Part shown: piece after piece, positions 1-8,450 of the stretch
Position numbering within the stretch: position 1 is the stretch's first letter
Layout: each line of letters starts with the position of its first letter
Made by a program: the position numbers and the translations under genes
The notes under the pieces: model-generated
Told to the model about the DNA's origin: nothing
The model's database searches: none
What the model saw: only the letters and a program-made list of their open reading frames with translations
Assembly: GCF_021166585.1 (NCBI RefSeq)
Contig: NZ_JAJOZE010000001.1
Span: 452,062 to 516,061, forward strand
Direction: 5' to 3'
Length of the DNA stretch: 64,000 bases
From: Metabacillus kandeliae
Lineage (GTDB): Bacteria > Bacillota > Bacilli > Bacillales > Bacillaceae

Positions 1-1
1 C

Positions 2-148
2 GGAAGTGCTGAAGCAGACCCCTTCGAAGGGAAGATTTCCAACGATTCTCCTATTGCAAGAAGCCTGATGGGCAAAGGAGTCGGAGATGAAGTAAGCGTT
101 CAGACTCCCGGCGGTGAAATGCAGGTTAAAATCGTTAACATTAAATAA
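2..148 (+). CDS. greA: Transcription elongation factor GreA, C-terminal part (5' end outside window)
   Basis: This frame is open from the left window edge to a TAA at 146-148 and encodes the last 48 residues of GreA. The segment with [13 protein letters not shown] and the closing [11 protein letters not shown] is typical of the GreA C-terminal FKBP-like domain, which binds RNA polymerase. GreA stimulates cleavage of backtracked transcripts in the polymerase secondary channel. The coiled-coil N-terminal domain lies outside the window. A strong terminator follows directly. In B. subtilis greA is followed by pbpI and yrrS; here no penicillin-binding protein gene separates greA from yrrS. Confidence 0.9.
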   Translation, partial: GSAEADPFEGKISNDSPIARSLMGKGVGDEVSVQTPGGEMQVKIVNIK

Positions 149-162
149 AAGCATTTTGTGAA

Positions 163-200
163 AAACACCTCACCCGTTTTTGGATGAGGTGTTTCTCATT
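163..200 (+). terminator. Rho-independent terminator after greA
   Basis: A 10-bp stem, AAACACCTCA at 163-172 and TGAGGTGTTT at 185-194, is followed by a short pyrimidine/T-rich tail. It sits 14 nt after the greA stop. Confidence 0.85.
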
Positions 201-342
201 TAAGAGGGGAAAAGGGTAATGCTTTCTAGAGCCAGCTGACATTGTATGCTGCCGGGGATGCTTTTCCAAGGTCATCCTGGATTGATTCATGAACTGATGT
301 TAGAATAGTACAGATAGATAAGGGCAAAAGGAGTGGAAATAC

Positions 343-1044
343 ATGAATAGCTCGCGATATCAAAAGCGCGGTAAAAGAAGAAAAACAAATGTAGTGTTAA
401 ATGTTCTAATCGGGGTTATTTTTGTCCTGATTATAGTTGTAGGCTCACAGCTTATCTTCGGAGGCAGCGGCAGCAAGCAGCAGGCATCAAAGGTAGACAG
501 CAGCCAGCAAACATCAAATTCCGCAGCACAAGATAGCAAGCAGCCGGCTGATTCCAGCGGTTCCAATCAGGACCAAAACCAACAGGGAACTTCATCCGAT
601 CAAAATACATCTGATCAGACTGGCTCAGATGATCAGAATGCATCATCCGATCAAAATGCATCAGAGGATCAAAATGCTGACAGCGAAAATTCTCAAAAAA
701 ATGACGAAAAATCATCAGATGACCAGCAGGCAAAAGATGAAGATAAAAACAGCAGCCCTGCAGCACAGTCAGATTGGAAGCCTGTCGGCACATCCCAATC
801 AGAGCCTCACACTGCCACATACCAAAAAGATTCACAGGACTGGGCAGAAATGAAGAAAGCAATGAGTTCTGCAACAGGTATTTCTGAAAGCAACATGACG
901 GTATGGTTTATTGGCAACAACGGCTCGCCAAACGATGCCAAAGGCACCATTTCAGATAAAACAACAAAAGAAAAATACAAGGTATCATTGCACTGGGTAA
1001 CGAACGAGGGCTGGCAGCCTGTTAACGTAGAAAAAGCAAACTAA
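343..1044 (+). CDS. yrrS: YrrS-like single-pass membrane protein (DUF1510)
   Basis: The 233-residue product has a basic N-terminus (residues 5-15), one hydrophobic segment at about 17-39, a long polar linker rich in S, D, Q and N (about 45-140), and a folded C-terminal part from about 145 that looks like the DUF1510 domain of YrrS. The layout implies a membrane anchor with the C-terminal domain outside the cell. The linker contains tandem DQNA units (DNA about 622-680) and makes this protein longer than my recollection of B. subtilis YrrS. An AAAGGAG site precedes the ATG. Position after greA and before yrrT supports the assignment. The biochemical role is unknown; an envelope role is suggested only by the usual neighbour pbpI, absent here. 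Confidence 0.8.
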   Translation: MNSSRYQKRGKRRKTNVVLNVLIGVIFVLIIVVGSQLIFGGSGSKQQASKVDSSQQTSNSAAQDSKQPADSSGSNQDQNQQGTSSDQNTSDQTGSDDQNASSDQNASEDQNADSENSQKNDEKSSDDQQAKDEDKNSSPAAQSDWKPVGTSQSEPHTATYQKDSQDWAEMKKAMSSATGISESNMTVWFIGNNGSPNDAKGTISDKTTKEKYKVSLHWVTNEGWQPVNVEKAN

Positions 1045-1047
1045 ATG

Positions 1048-1085
1048 AAAAACATCCTCCAGCAAAACCGGAGGATGTTTTTTTA
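1048..1085 (+). terminator. Terminator after yrrS
   Basis: Stem AACATCCTCC (1051-1060) with GGAGGATGTT (1070-1079) and a T-run to 1084, 4 nt past the yrrS stop. Confidence 0.9.
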
Positions 1086-1129
1086 TAGGCTAAGTTTAAA
1101 GAAGAATGTTTACATTACGCACCTGATGA

Positions 1130-1196
1130 TCTGCGTTCAAGCGGGGAGACTTCTGCGCGCTCAGCGTCCGCCCTTCGTACTGAAATCAACAGCCAA
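1130..1196 (-). repeat. Possible degenerate Bacillaceae interspersed repeat
   Basis: Read on the minus strand, this stretch runs from a GTTGATTTCAGTACGAAG block through a GC-rich GGACGCTGAGCGCGC block to TCCCCGCTTGAACGC. I recall this arrangement from many Bacillaceae intergenic regions. It is noncoding and lies just beyond the yrzA 3' end. No second copy was noticed in the window, so repeat status rests on recall. Confidence 0.35.
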
Positions 1197-1241
1197 TTTT
1201 AATAAGGAATAGTTTTCAGAAATACGATATCTGCGCCTTTC

Positions 1242-1448
1242 TCATGCTTTCGCTTTAAAATGAACCGCTGCGCTGTAAAACCTTCTTCCATGCTCTGTTA
1301 CATGCATCTGATGCGATACGGAATGGACCTCAAGCAATATTGCTTTATTGGATTCTATTTGTTCAGTGATTTTTTTCTCAAGAGCTTTCAGATCTTCTCC
1401 TTCGAAAAATTCAATTTTATCCTTTATAAAATCAAGCTGAAAATTCAT
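1242..1448 (-). CDS. yrzA: YrzA-like small protein (DUF2536)
   Basis: A 68-residue soluble protein on the reverse strand, with a consensus AGGAGG about 9 nt before its ATG. The N-terminus (MNFQLDFIKDKIEFFE) and the later ESNKAILLEVHSVSHQ segment match what I recall of YrzA/DUF2536. Its convergent position between yrrS and yrrT agrees with B. subtilis. It has no signal peptide or membrane segment. Function is not known. The 120-residue open frame on the opposite strand has no ribosome site and is rejected. Confidence 0.75.
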   Translation of the reverse strand: MNFQLDFIKDKIEFFEGEDLKALEKKITEQIESNKAILLEVHSVSHQMHVTEHGRRFYSAAVHFKAKA

Positions 1449-1537
1449 TATCTGTGCCTCCTTTTGCTCATCTTTATTCTACTGGTTGTCCTGCCTGTCA
1501 AACAAGCCTGTTTTATTCCGGATTTCAATGAAAAAAG

Positions 1538-1602
1538 TTGTCAGAAGAACGTCCATGTGGTAATCTGTGAAAGATTAATTCATACTATACTCATAGGAAT
1601 TG
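1538..1602 (+). promoter_or_regulatory. Candidate promoter and CymR-type operator of the yrrT-mccB operon
   Basis: A 27-bp block at 1576-1602 has TAATTC at its left end and ATAGGAATTG at its right end. This fits the TAAWNC...ATNGGAATTT form I recall for the cysteine-metabolism repressor CymR, which controls this operon in B. subtilis. Upstream, TTGTCA (1538-1543) and TAATCT (1561-1566) are 17 bp apart and would start transcription just before the operator. An alternative -10, TATACT (1586-1591), lies inside the operator. Either way a bound repressor would block transcription. Confidence 0.6.
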
Positions 1603-1627
1603 TATATTTTAGTGGAGAGTGAACGAT

Positions 1628-2269
1628 ATGGGGAGAGAATTTCTGGATGTGTTTGAAGCATGGGCGGAGAAATATGATCAAGCCGTAACAGGCCATGATG
1701 ATGAATACAAAGCGGTTTTCCATCACTATGAGGATATATTGAAAAACGTTGTGCAGAAGGCAGGCTGTTTCGTCCTTGAGTTCGGTACAGGAACCGGAAA
1801 CCTGACAGAGGTTCTCGCATTTAGCGGCAAACAGGTCTATGGGATCGAGCCGTCTGAACCGATGAGAAAGCAGGCCCTAAAAAAGCTTCCCGCGGGAATA
1901 CAAGTGGCAGATGGAGATTTTCTTGACTTTCCTCTTCCGGATTTTCGTATTGATACCATTGTCAGCACCTATGCCTTCCACCATTTAACAGATGAGGAAA
2001 AGGGGCTCGCTGTCACTAAGTATGGCAGGCTTCTCCCGACTGGTGGTAAAATAGTGTTTGCAGATACTGTATTTGTTGATCAGAATGCCTTTCATGCTGC
2101 TATTGCCAAGGCAAAAATTCAAAATTTCTTAAGTTTGGCCAAAGATCTGGAAACTGAATATTATACAACTCAGCCTGTGCTGAAAGCGATATTTGAAAGA
2201 AACGGCTTTTCCGTCTCTTTCACAGCAATGAACGAGTTTGTATGGATCATAGAGGCAGTGAAGAGGTAA
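1628..2269 (+). CDS. yrrT: YrrT, SAM-dependent methyltransferase of the methionine-to-cysteine recycling operon
   Basis: A class I methyltransferase of 213 residues. The SAM-binding glycine motif (LEFGTGTGNL) is near residues 50-60, the acidic motif II (YGIEPS) near 75-80, and a post-motif segment DTIVSTYAFHHL near 115. In B. subtilis YrrT is proposed to act on S-adenosylmethionine at the head of the route from SAM through methylthioadenosine/S-adenosylhomocysteine and homocysteine to cysteine; its acceptor is not established. The start is ATG 1628: the GGAG at 1614-1617 is 10 nt away, whereas the upstream in-frame GTG at 1619 almost touches it. The resulting length equals that recalled for B. 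subtilis YrrT. First gene of the CymR-type operon. Confidence 0.9.
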   Translation: MGREFLDVFEAWAEKYDQAVTGHDDEYKAVFHHYEDILKNVVQKAGCFVLEFGTGTGNLTEVLAFSGKQVYGIEPSEPMRKQALKKLPAGIQVADGDFLDFPLPDFRIDTIVSTYAFHHLTDEEKGLAVTKYGRLLPTGGKIVFADTVFVDQNAFHAAIAKAKIQNFLSLAKDLETEYYTTQPVLKAIFERNGFSVSFTAMNEFVWIIEAVKR

Positions 2270-2371
2270 TCGGTCAGAGCGGGACCGTGAGCTCTCTAAA
2301 AGCATATATAAGAAATAAGCTGATTAACTGAGTACGGCATGCGGCAAATTTATAAAAAAGGAATGTTAAAA

Positions 2372-3073
2372 ATGAGAATAGCTATTATCGGAGCAATGGA
2401 AGAAGAAGTTGCCATACTGAGAGAAAAGCTTGGGAGTGCAAGCACGGAAACTGTTGCCGGCAGCGAATTTACATCAGGTGTATATAAATGGGCAGAAATC
2501 GTTCTCCTTAAATCAGGCATTGGCAAGGTCAACGCAGCAATAAGTACAACCCTTCTTCTTGACCGCTTTCAGCCTGACTATGTGATTAATACAGGCTCTG
2601 CAGGCGGATTCTACAGTGAATTAAATGTAGGGGATATTGTCATTTCGAAAGAAGTGCGCCACCATGATGTGGATGTTACAGCCTTTGGCTATGAATATGG
2701 CCAAGTGCCCGGCCTGCCGCCGGCTTATCTGCCTGACCCGCTTCTTCTGGAGCTTGCAGAAGCATCTGCCTTTAAACAGGAAGGCGTGCAAATCACAACA
2801 GGATTAATCGTTACCGGTGATTCTTTCATGAACGATCCTGAGCGGGTAGAATACATCCGCACAAAATTTAAAGACATTTATGCAGCTGAAATGGAAGCTG
2901 CCGCTATTGCACAGGTATGCCATCAGTTCGGCGTTCCATTTGTCATTATCAGGGCCCTGTCGGATATTGCCGGAAAAGAATCCGATGTGTCCTTTGAGCA
3001 ATTCCTTGATAAGGCTGCGGTAAATTCGGCAGGCCTTGTTCTTTCCATTGCAGAACAGCTGAATAACAAATAG
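2372..3073 (+). CDS. mtnN: 5'-methylthioadenosine/S-adenosylhomocysteine nucleosidase
   Basis: The enzyme removes adenine from methylthioadenosine and S-adenosylhomocysteine in the cytoplasm, feeding methylthioribose and S-ribosylhomocysteine salvage. The N-terminus [13 protein letters not shown] carries the catalytic Glu at residue 12. The AEMEAAAIA segment supplies the second active-site Glu, and RALSDIAG near residue 197 holds the catalytic Asp. The 233-residue length is normal. The start is ATG 2372, nine nt after AAGGA; the longer frame from 2339 has no ribosome site. It follows yrrT by about 100 nt and precedes mccA by 22 nt, consistent with one operon. Confidence 0.95.
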   Translation: MRIAIIGAMEEEVAILREKLGSASTETVAGSEFTSGVYKWAEIVLLKSGIGKVNAAISTTLLLDRFQPDYVINTGSAGGFYSELNVGDIVISKEVRHHDVDVTAFGYEYGQVPGLPPAYLPDPLLLELAEASAFKQEGVQITTGLIVTGDSFMNDPERVEYIRTKFKDIYAAEMEAAAIAQVCHQFGVPFVIIRALSDIAGKESDVSFEQFLDKAAVNSAGLVLSIAEQLNNK

Positions 3074-3095
3074 AAAACGGCGCAGGTGAAAAACA

Positions 3096-5155
<2,060 letters not shown>

Positions 5156-5224
5156 AAGTACCAGCCTGCTCGCCTGCTGTTTATGTTATCGTTAAAATGG
5201 AAAACATTCTGGCAGGTGATCATA

Positions 5225-5473
5225 TTGTACAAAAAAAGATTAACAGCTTTAATGTCTGACTTTAAAAATTACGGCTATGCATTATTAGCTGTTTGTGTAT
5301 TTTTATATATCGGGATATTGGTTCCTGATCAGTCTCCCGTTCTGAATGAGGCAAAGGAATTGTTCCGCCAGCACATGTTAATGGGTACGGTAAGCCTATT
5401 GCTTGCGGGTTCCCTTCTTTGCTTTATGCAGTCTTTAAAATTTAACAAACTTCTCCGTGAAGAAGCAGAATAA
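5225..5473 (+). CDS. yrhC: YrhC-like small membrane protein, TTG start
   Basis: An 82-residue protein with two predicted membrane helices (about 14-34 and 52-72) separated by an acidic loop. It occupies the yrhC position at the end of the mcc operon, and the sequence resembles that family. TTG 5225 is chosen because AGGTG at 5214-5218 lies 6 nt upstream, and MYKKRL suits the family start. The ATG at 5183 would add an unlikely 14 residues without a ribosome site. Function unknown; a link to sulfur compound metabolism is only positional. The following terminator closes the operon. Confidence 0.7.
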   Translation: MYKKRLTALMSDFKNYGYALLAVCVFLYIGILVPDQSPVLNEAKELFRQHMLMGTVSLLLAGSLLCFMQSLKFNKLLREEAE

Positions 5474-5504
5474 CCCGCTGTTCACCCAGCAGGTTATTTT
5501 TTTT
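5469..5504 (+). terminator. Terminator of the yrrT-yrhC operon
   Basis: Stem AATAACCCGCTG (5469-5480) with CAGCAGGTTATT (5487-5498, one mismatch), followed by eight T residues. It overlaps the yrhC stop. Confidence 0.88.
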
Positions 5505-5524
5505 GCCCTTTTTTCTAAAAACAG

Positions 5525-5553
5525 TTTACAAAACTCCCATAAATGGATATACT
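5525..5553 (+). promoter_or_regulatory. Sigma-A-type promoter of the yrzI leader
   Basis: TTTACA (5525-5530), a spacer of exactly 17 bp, then TATACT (5548-5553). Transcription would begin near 5560, about 20 nt before the ribosome site of the leader peptide, and after the previous operon's terminator. Confidence 0.7.
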
Positions 5554-5594
5554 TTACAGGTGAGTATTACTTTAAACTAAGGAGGTCGAATGAA

Positions 5595-5675
5595 ATGATG
5601 AGAAGTGTAATCAGATATGCAGGACAATTGAATACTTGCATGTTTCATTCGGCTGATGTAAAGCGGAATTCCTGA
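5595..5675 (+). CDS. Putative 26-residue leader peptide
   Basis: A short ORF encodes MMRSVIRYAGQLNTCMFHSA followed by six residues, with a strong AAGGAGG at 5579-5585 spaced 9 nt from ATG 5595. An ATG at 5590 reads only two codons before a stop. The ORF lies between a promoter and a cascade of alternative hairpins ending in a terminator, which is the layout of an attenuator leader peptide. A ribosome paused at its stop (5673-5675) would reach about 5686 and cover the first pairing segment. No homologue is recognised and coding is inferred from the ribosome site and context. Confidence 0.5.
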   Translation: MMRSVIRYAGQLNTCMFHSADVKRNS

Positions 5676-5683
5676 CTGGCTCC

Positions 5684-5800
5684 TGAAAGAATCCCTTCAC
5701 TTTTTCATATCGCCATGAAATGAACATGCGTGTTTGCTTCATGGCGTTATATACGTACGGATAGCGAAAACGCCATGGGTATTTGCCTATGGTGTTTTTT
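5684..5800 (+). promoter_or_regulatory. Candidate transcription attenuator with mutually exclusive hairpins
   Basis: Six segments can pair in a chain. TGAAAG (5684-5689) pairs with 5702-5707. TTTCAT (5703-5708) pairs with ATGAAA (5715-5720). CGCCATGAA (5711-5719) pairs with TTCATGGCG (5738-5746). CATGGCGTT (5740-5748) pairs perfectly with AACGCCATG (5769-5777). Positions 5768-5779 pair with 5786-5797, followed by T residues, giving a terminator. Each pairing excludes the next, so masking the first segment switches the last from terminator to antiterminator. Separately, TCCCTTCA (5692-5699) is complementary to the ribosome site of the next gene (5809-5816). Confidence 0.55.
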
Positions 5801-5826
5801 CTGTCCATTGAAGGGAGGTGAGAAGG

Positions 5827-5967
5827 ATGACAATCAACTTATTTTTTATAACCGTATCAATTAAACAAAGTATCAAATCAGGCGAGCAGCATGACCGTGA
5901 CTTGTATGTAAAGCAGATGATGAAAAAAGTAAAAGACCGCCACATCGATGTGCATTATATCGTCTAA
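5827..5967 (+). CDS. YrzI-family small protein (Bacillus tandem small protein family)
   Basis: A 46-residue ORF begins MTINLFFITVSIKQSIKS and ends with a basic, amphipathic segment. The start strongly resembles the MTLNLFF(L/I)TVTI signature I recall for the YrzI family (PF09501/TIGR02413), very small Bacillus proteins often found in tandem. GGGAGGTGAG at 5814-5822 gives it an excellent ribosome site. It lies right after the attenuator terminator, so its expression should depend on read-through. Only one clear copy is present. Function is unknown; the family's sporulation label is tentative. Confidence 0.7.
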   Translation: MTINLFFITVSIKQSIKSGEQHDRDLYVKQMMKKVKDRHIDVHYIV

Positions 5968-6005
5968 GTTTCTATTTTTAGTAAAAAAATAAGGAGGAGA
6001 TCAAT

Positions 6006-6059
6006 ATGGCAAAATCAAAAACAATCGAATACGTGACGGCGGCGAAGGCCAGTCCCTAG
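6006..6059 (+). CDS. 17-residue ORF, probably truncated by a repeat
   Basis: AAGGAGGAG about 9 nt before ATG 6006 opens a frame reading MAKSKTIEYVTAAKASP, which stops at a TAG at the edge of repeat copy A. The good ribosome site and position 38 nt after the YrzI-family gene suggest a second small cistron of the same transcript. Its original 3' end may have been replaced by the repeat. No family is recognised. Confidence 0.4.
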   Translation: MAKSKTIEYVTAAKASP

Positions 6060-6137
6060 TCTAGCGGCTGGAGCTGGACAATATAGAAAAGCGGAGGCCG
6101 CTCGACCAGCCCCGACAAGCGCTGGAGCTGGACAATT
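6060..6137 (-). repeat. Bacillaceae interspersed repeat, copy A
   Basis: Read on the minus strand, the blocks TTGTCCAGCTCCAGCGC, TTGTCGGGGCTGGTCGAGCG, a CCGCTTTTC segment and a second TTGTCCAGCTCCAGC occur in order. The same blocks are found on the plus strand at 47250-47318 and 50434-50590. The copy is compact and partly duplicated. Noncoding. Confidence 0.8.
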
Positions 6138-6187
6138 CAACTTCTGACAATAAGCTAACTGAGTAAATTTATAAATTCTGTTATGAC

Positions 6188-6220
6188 AAAAAAAACGCCT
6201 TTTAAAAAGGCGTTTTTGCT
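6188..6220. terminator. Bidirectional terminator between yrzI region and sigK
   Basis: An AAAAACGCCTTTT / AAAAGGCGTTTTT palindrome has A residues to its left and T residues to its right. It can end both the plus-strand small-gene transcript and the minus-strand sigK transcript. Confidence 0.88.
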
Positions 6221-6232
6221 TTGTTCAGGAGA

Positions 6233-6961
6233 TCAGGAATCAGCTCTCGCCTGATTTTTTTTCTCCTTTTCTGCCCGGTAAAATTCATGGAACATCTTCA
6301 TCAGCGCCCGCTTCTCGATGCGGGAAACATAGCTTCTGGAAATCCCAAGCTCTTTGGCAATCTCACGCTGTGTTTTCTCCTTTTGCAGATGAAGTCCGAA
6401 TCGTCCAACGATGACTTCCTTTTCCCGATCATCCAAAACATCAATAAATTCCTTTACTTTTTCGAGCTCCATATTGAGCTGAATGGTATCGATCACATCT
6501 TCGCTTTCTGATTTCAGTACATCAATTAATGAAATTTCGTTTCCTTCTTTATCCTGACCGATCGGATCATGAAGGGAAACATCTTTTTTTGTCTTCTTTA
6601 ATGCTCTCAGGTGCATCAGAATTTCATTTTCAATACATCTTGCAGCATAAGTAGCAAGCTTTGTTCCTTTTCCCTGTGAGAAGCTTTCAATGGCCTTAAT
6701 CAACCCAATCGTCCCGATTGAAATCAGGTCTTCTGCATCCTCGCCGGTATTTTCAAACTTTTTCACAATATGAGCAACCAGCCTCAAATTGTGCTCAATC
6801 AATAAGTTTCTGGCATGCTCGTCTCCTTCTGACATCAGCTGCAAGTATTTTTTTTCGTCTGAAGCAGATAATGGCTGAGGAAAGGCATTGTTCTTTACAT
6901 AACTGACCAGAAATACAATTTCCTTTATCGCATATCCTATTGCAGTTAGGAGTCCTGACAT
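6233..6961 (-). CDS. sigK: RNA polymerase sporulation sigma factor SigK (pro-form), uninterrupted
   Basis: A 242-residue sigma-70 family protein that directs late mother-cell transcription. The N-terminal 20 residues form the hydrophobic pro-sequence, followed by [10 protein letters not shown]; by analogy with B. subtilis, cleavage by SpoIVFB falls after residue 20. Region 2 ([22 protein letters not shown]...) and region 4 ([12 protein letters not shown]...[24 protein letters not shown], helix-turn-helix) are intact. GGAGGTGGAGAAATG gives a strong start. The gene is contiguous: no skin-type element or recombinase gene interrupts it, unlike the B. subtilis laboratory strain. Confidence 0.96.
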   Translation of the reverse strand: MSGLLTAIGYAIKEIVFLVSYVKNNAFPQPLSASDEKKYLQLMSEGDEHARNLLIEHNLRLVAHIVKKFENTGEDAEDLISIGTIGLIKAIESFSQGKGTKLATYAARCIENEILMHLRALKKTKKDVSLHDPIGQDKEGNEISLIDVLKSESEDVIDTIQLNMELEKVKEFIDVLDDREKEVIVGRFGLHLQKEKTQREIAKELGISRSYVSRIEKRALMKMFHEFYRAEKEKKNQARADS

Positions 6962-7005
6962 TTCTCCACCTCCAGAGCGTTATGTAGGCAATCGCCCATT
7001 GATAA

Positions 7006-7032
7006 AGTGTATGTGGGAGGAAGGATGTCTGT
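7006..7032 (-). promoter_or_regulatory. Candidate SigE/SigK-type promoter for sigK
   Basis: On the minus strand CATACACT (7013-7006) resembles the SigE/SigK -10 (CATACAAT / CATAnnnT), with an AC dinucleotide 17 bp upstream (7032-7031) as in SigK -35 elements. No convincing SigE -35 is visible. It lies about 45 nt upstream of the sigK start. Confidence 0.4.
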
Positions 7033-7192
7033 GTCTGTCAACTTTTGGAGACAGGCAGAAGCGTTAGGATATACAGGATTTTGCCGTTTAAAAAGTTCAT
7101 TGCGTTCAAAGAAAGGCGATTAATCGCAGGAATGCCTTGAAACATTGGCCCTGCTGTATTATAGTTTTGATTAGCTTGTGGAGGTGCATCGA

Positions 7193-7930
7193 GTGAAAAA
7201 AGGTGTTTTGCTGCTGCTCATTATGTTCTTGCTCTCATCATGTTCTGAGAAAGATTCGCTTCCTGCTGCTGTAGCTTTTGGCGACAGCAATACGAAGGAG
7301 GCCAATTGGGCAGTCCGCCATTTTCCTGAAAAAGAAAAATGGGTCAGCCTTCTTTCTCAATCAGAAAAAGGAAGATGGGCAGTTTTTAATGAGGGAATCG
7401 GCGGGCAAACAACAGAACATGCAAGAAAGCGGTTTGAGAAGGACGTGCTGAAAAAGAGGCCGGCAGTCGTATTTATTATGTTTGGTACGAATGATGCGCT
7501 GATGCAGCCGAATAAGAAGCCGTGGGTCTCAAAAGAACGCTATCATGAGAATCTTGTTTATTTTATTGAGAAAATCAGGAAATATGGCGGCAAGCCCGTT
7601 TTAATGACCTGTCTTCCTGTTATAGAAGGTAATGGTACGGTGGAGAAGCTTTATTATTACTCCACACACAATGCTGCCCTGTATGTAAAAGTTGGCGGGG
7701 CAAGAAACTGGCATAATTCATACAACAGTGTGATGAGACAGACTGCAAAAGAAGAAGGAGTTCCATTAATTGACCACTGGAAGAACATGGTTAAAAAAGC
7801 CGGCGGCCCTACTGATGATCTCCTGATTCAATCAGGGCTGATTGATACATCAGGCTATCATATGACACCAAAAGGAGCCAGGCTGCTGTATGAAAGCATT
7901 AAGAAGAGCGGCTATCTTGACCGGAAATAA
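7193..7930 (+). CDS. yqeF: SGNH/GDSL-family lipoprotein esterase-like protein (YqeF)
   Basis: A 245-residue protein whose lipobox LLSSC puts the acylated Cys at residue 17, so it should be a membrane-anchored lipoprotein on the outer face. SGNH blocks are visible: FGDSN (nucleophile Ser) near residue 33, GIGGQTT (Gly), FGTNDA (Asn) and a C-terminal GYHMTPKG (His). The usual Asp three residues before the His is replaced by Ser. The GTG at 7193 is the start: GGAGG at 7180-7184 is 8 nt away, and the in-frame GTG at 7178 is part of that site. The substrate is unknown; a lipid or polysaccharide ester is likely. Confidence 0.82.
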   Translation: MKKGVLLLLIMFLLSSCSEKDSLPAAVAFGDSNTKEANWAVRHFPEKEKWVSLLSQSEKGRWAVFNEGIGGQTTEHARKRFEKDVLKKRPAVVFIMFGTNDALMQPNKKPWVSKERYHENLVYFIEKIRKYGGKPVLMTCLPVIEGNGTVEKLYYYSTHNAALYVKVGGARNWHNSYNSVMRQTAKEEGVPLIDHWKNMVKKAGGPTDDLLIQSGLIDTSGYHMTPKGARLLYESIKKSGYLDRK

Positions 7931-7984
7931 GCAGGACAACAATCAGCAGAGCAAAAAAAGACGCTCAGTCAGCTTCCCGCATTG

Positions 7985-8125
7985 TCAGGGTGTGACCCTT
8001 ATGACATGGGCAAGCGACCGGCGCTTAATTTCACATTCAATCAGCTGAATAAAGTCATAGCTCAGTTTCATTTCTGTTGCTTTTAAATAAGATTCAATCA
8101 GCAGTTCGTCCGAAAGTTTTCTCAT
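7985..8125 (-). CDS. sda: Sporulation checkpoint protein Sda (histidine kinase inhibitor)
   Basis: The 46-residue product [20 protein letters not shown]... ending in [15 protein letters not shown] is a close match to Sda, a helical hairpin that binds the phosphorelay kinase KinA and blocks sporulation when replication is active or damaged. The open frame extends 41 codons upstream, but the conserved protein begins at the ATG at 8125. A GGAGG is present but 28 nt upstream of that ATG, with a perfect 14-bp palindrome (8134-8147) between them, so translation initiation may be unusual. A sigma-A promoter and DnaA boxes lie upstream, as expected for a DnaA-activated gene. Confidence 0.93.
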   Translation of the reverse strand: MRKLSDELLIESYLKATEMKLSYDFIQLIECEIKRRSLAHVIRVTP

Positions 8126-8191
8126 CCCGGCAGGCCAATTAATTGGCGACACACCTCCGATCACTTCTAAAATGTCAGGCAGCATCATATA

Positions 8192-8221
8192 GATATAGAT
8201 TGTGTTTCTTTCTGATATCAA
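8192..8221 (-). promoter_or_regulatory. Candidate sigma-A promoter of sda
   Basis: On the minus strand TTGATA (8221-8216) and TATATC (8197-8192) are 18 bp apart. The nearest DnaA boxes lie 35-75 bp further upstream, suitable for activation. Confidence 0.5.
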
Positions 8222-8256
8222 TCTAACATGATTTTTTTGGCAGAACAACCGTTCTC

Positions 8257-8356
8257 TTATCCACAGCTTTTAGTGGATAACTTGTGGGTATAGTGTTTAT
8301 AAAACATCAATTTACGTGCAACATAAGGAAGAACAATGTGTATAAAATTATCCACA
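8257..8356. promoter_or_regulatory. DnaA-box cluster between sda and yqeG
   Basis: Perfect TTATCCACA boxes occur at 8257-8265 and 8348-8356. A one-mismatch box in the opposite orientation lies at 8272-8280 (AGTGGATAA), and a weaker TGTGGGTAT at 8283-8291. The divergent sda-yqeG spacer of B. subtilis is a known chromosomal DnaA-binding cluster that controls sda. The rest of the 8126-8450 spacer holds only promoter and leader sequence. Confidence 0.88.
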
Positions 8357-8450
8357 GGTGGTAAAAAAACCCAAAATTTGTCGAAAAGTTTTCTGAACTT
8401 TTAAAATAGCTTCCTTATTTATCGAAAATTGTAGAATGAGGTGTGTAATC

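Noticed and set aside
1260-1622. Plus-strand frame of 120 codons across yrzA
   Set aside because: It runs through the yrzA gene, the promoter and the CymR-like operator; no ribosome site.
5457-5592. Upstream part of an open frame leading into the leader peptide
   Set aside because: It begins in the yrhC 3' end and crosses a terminator and promoter; only the part from 5595 has a ribosome site.
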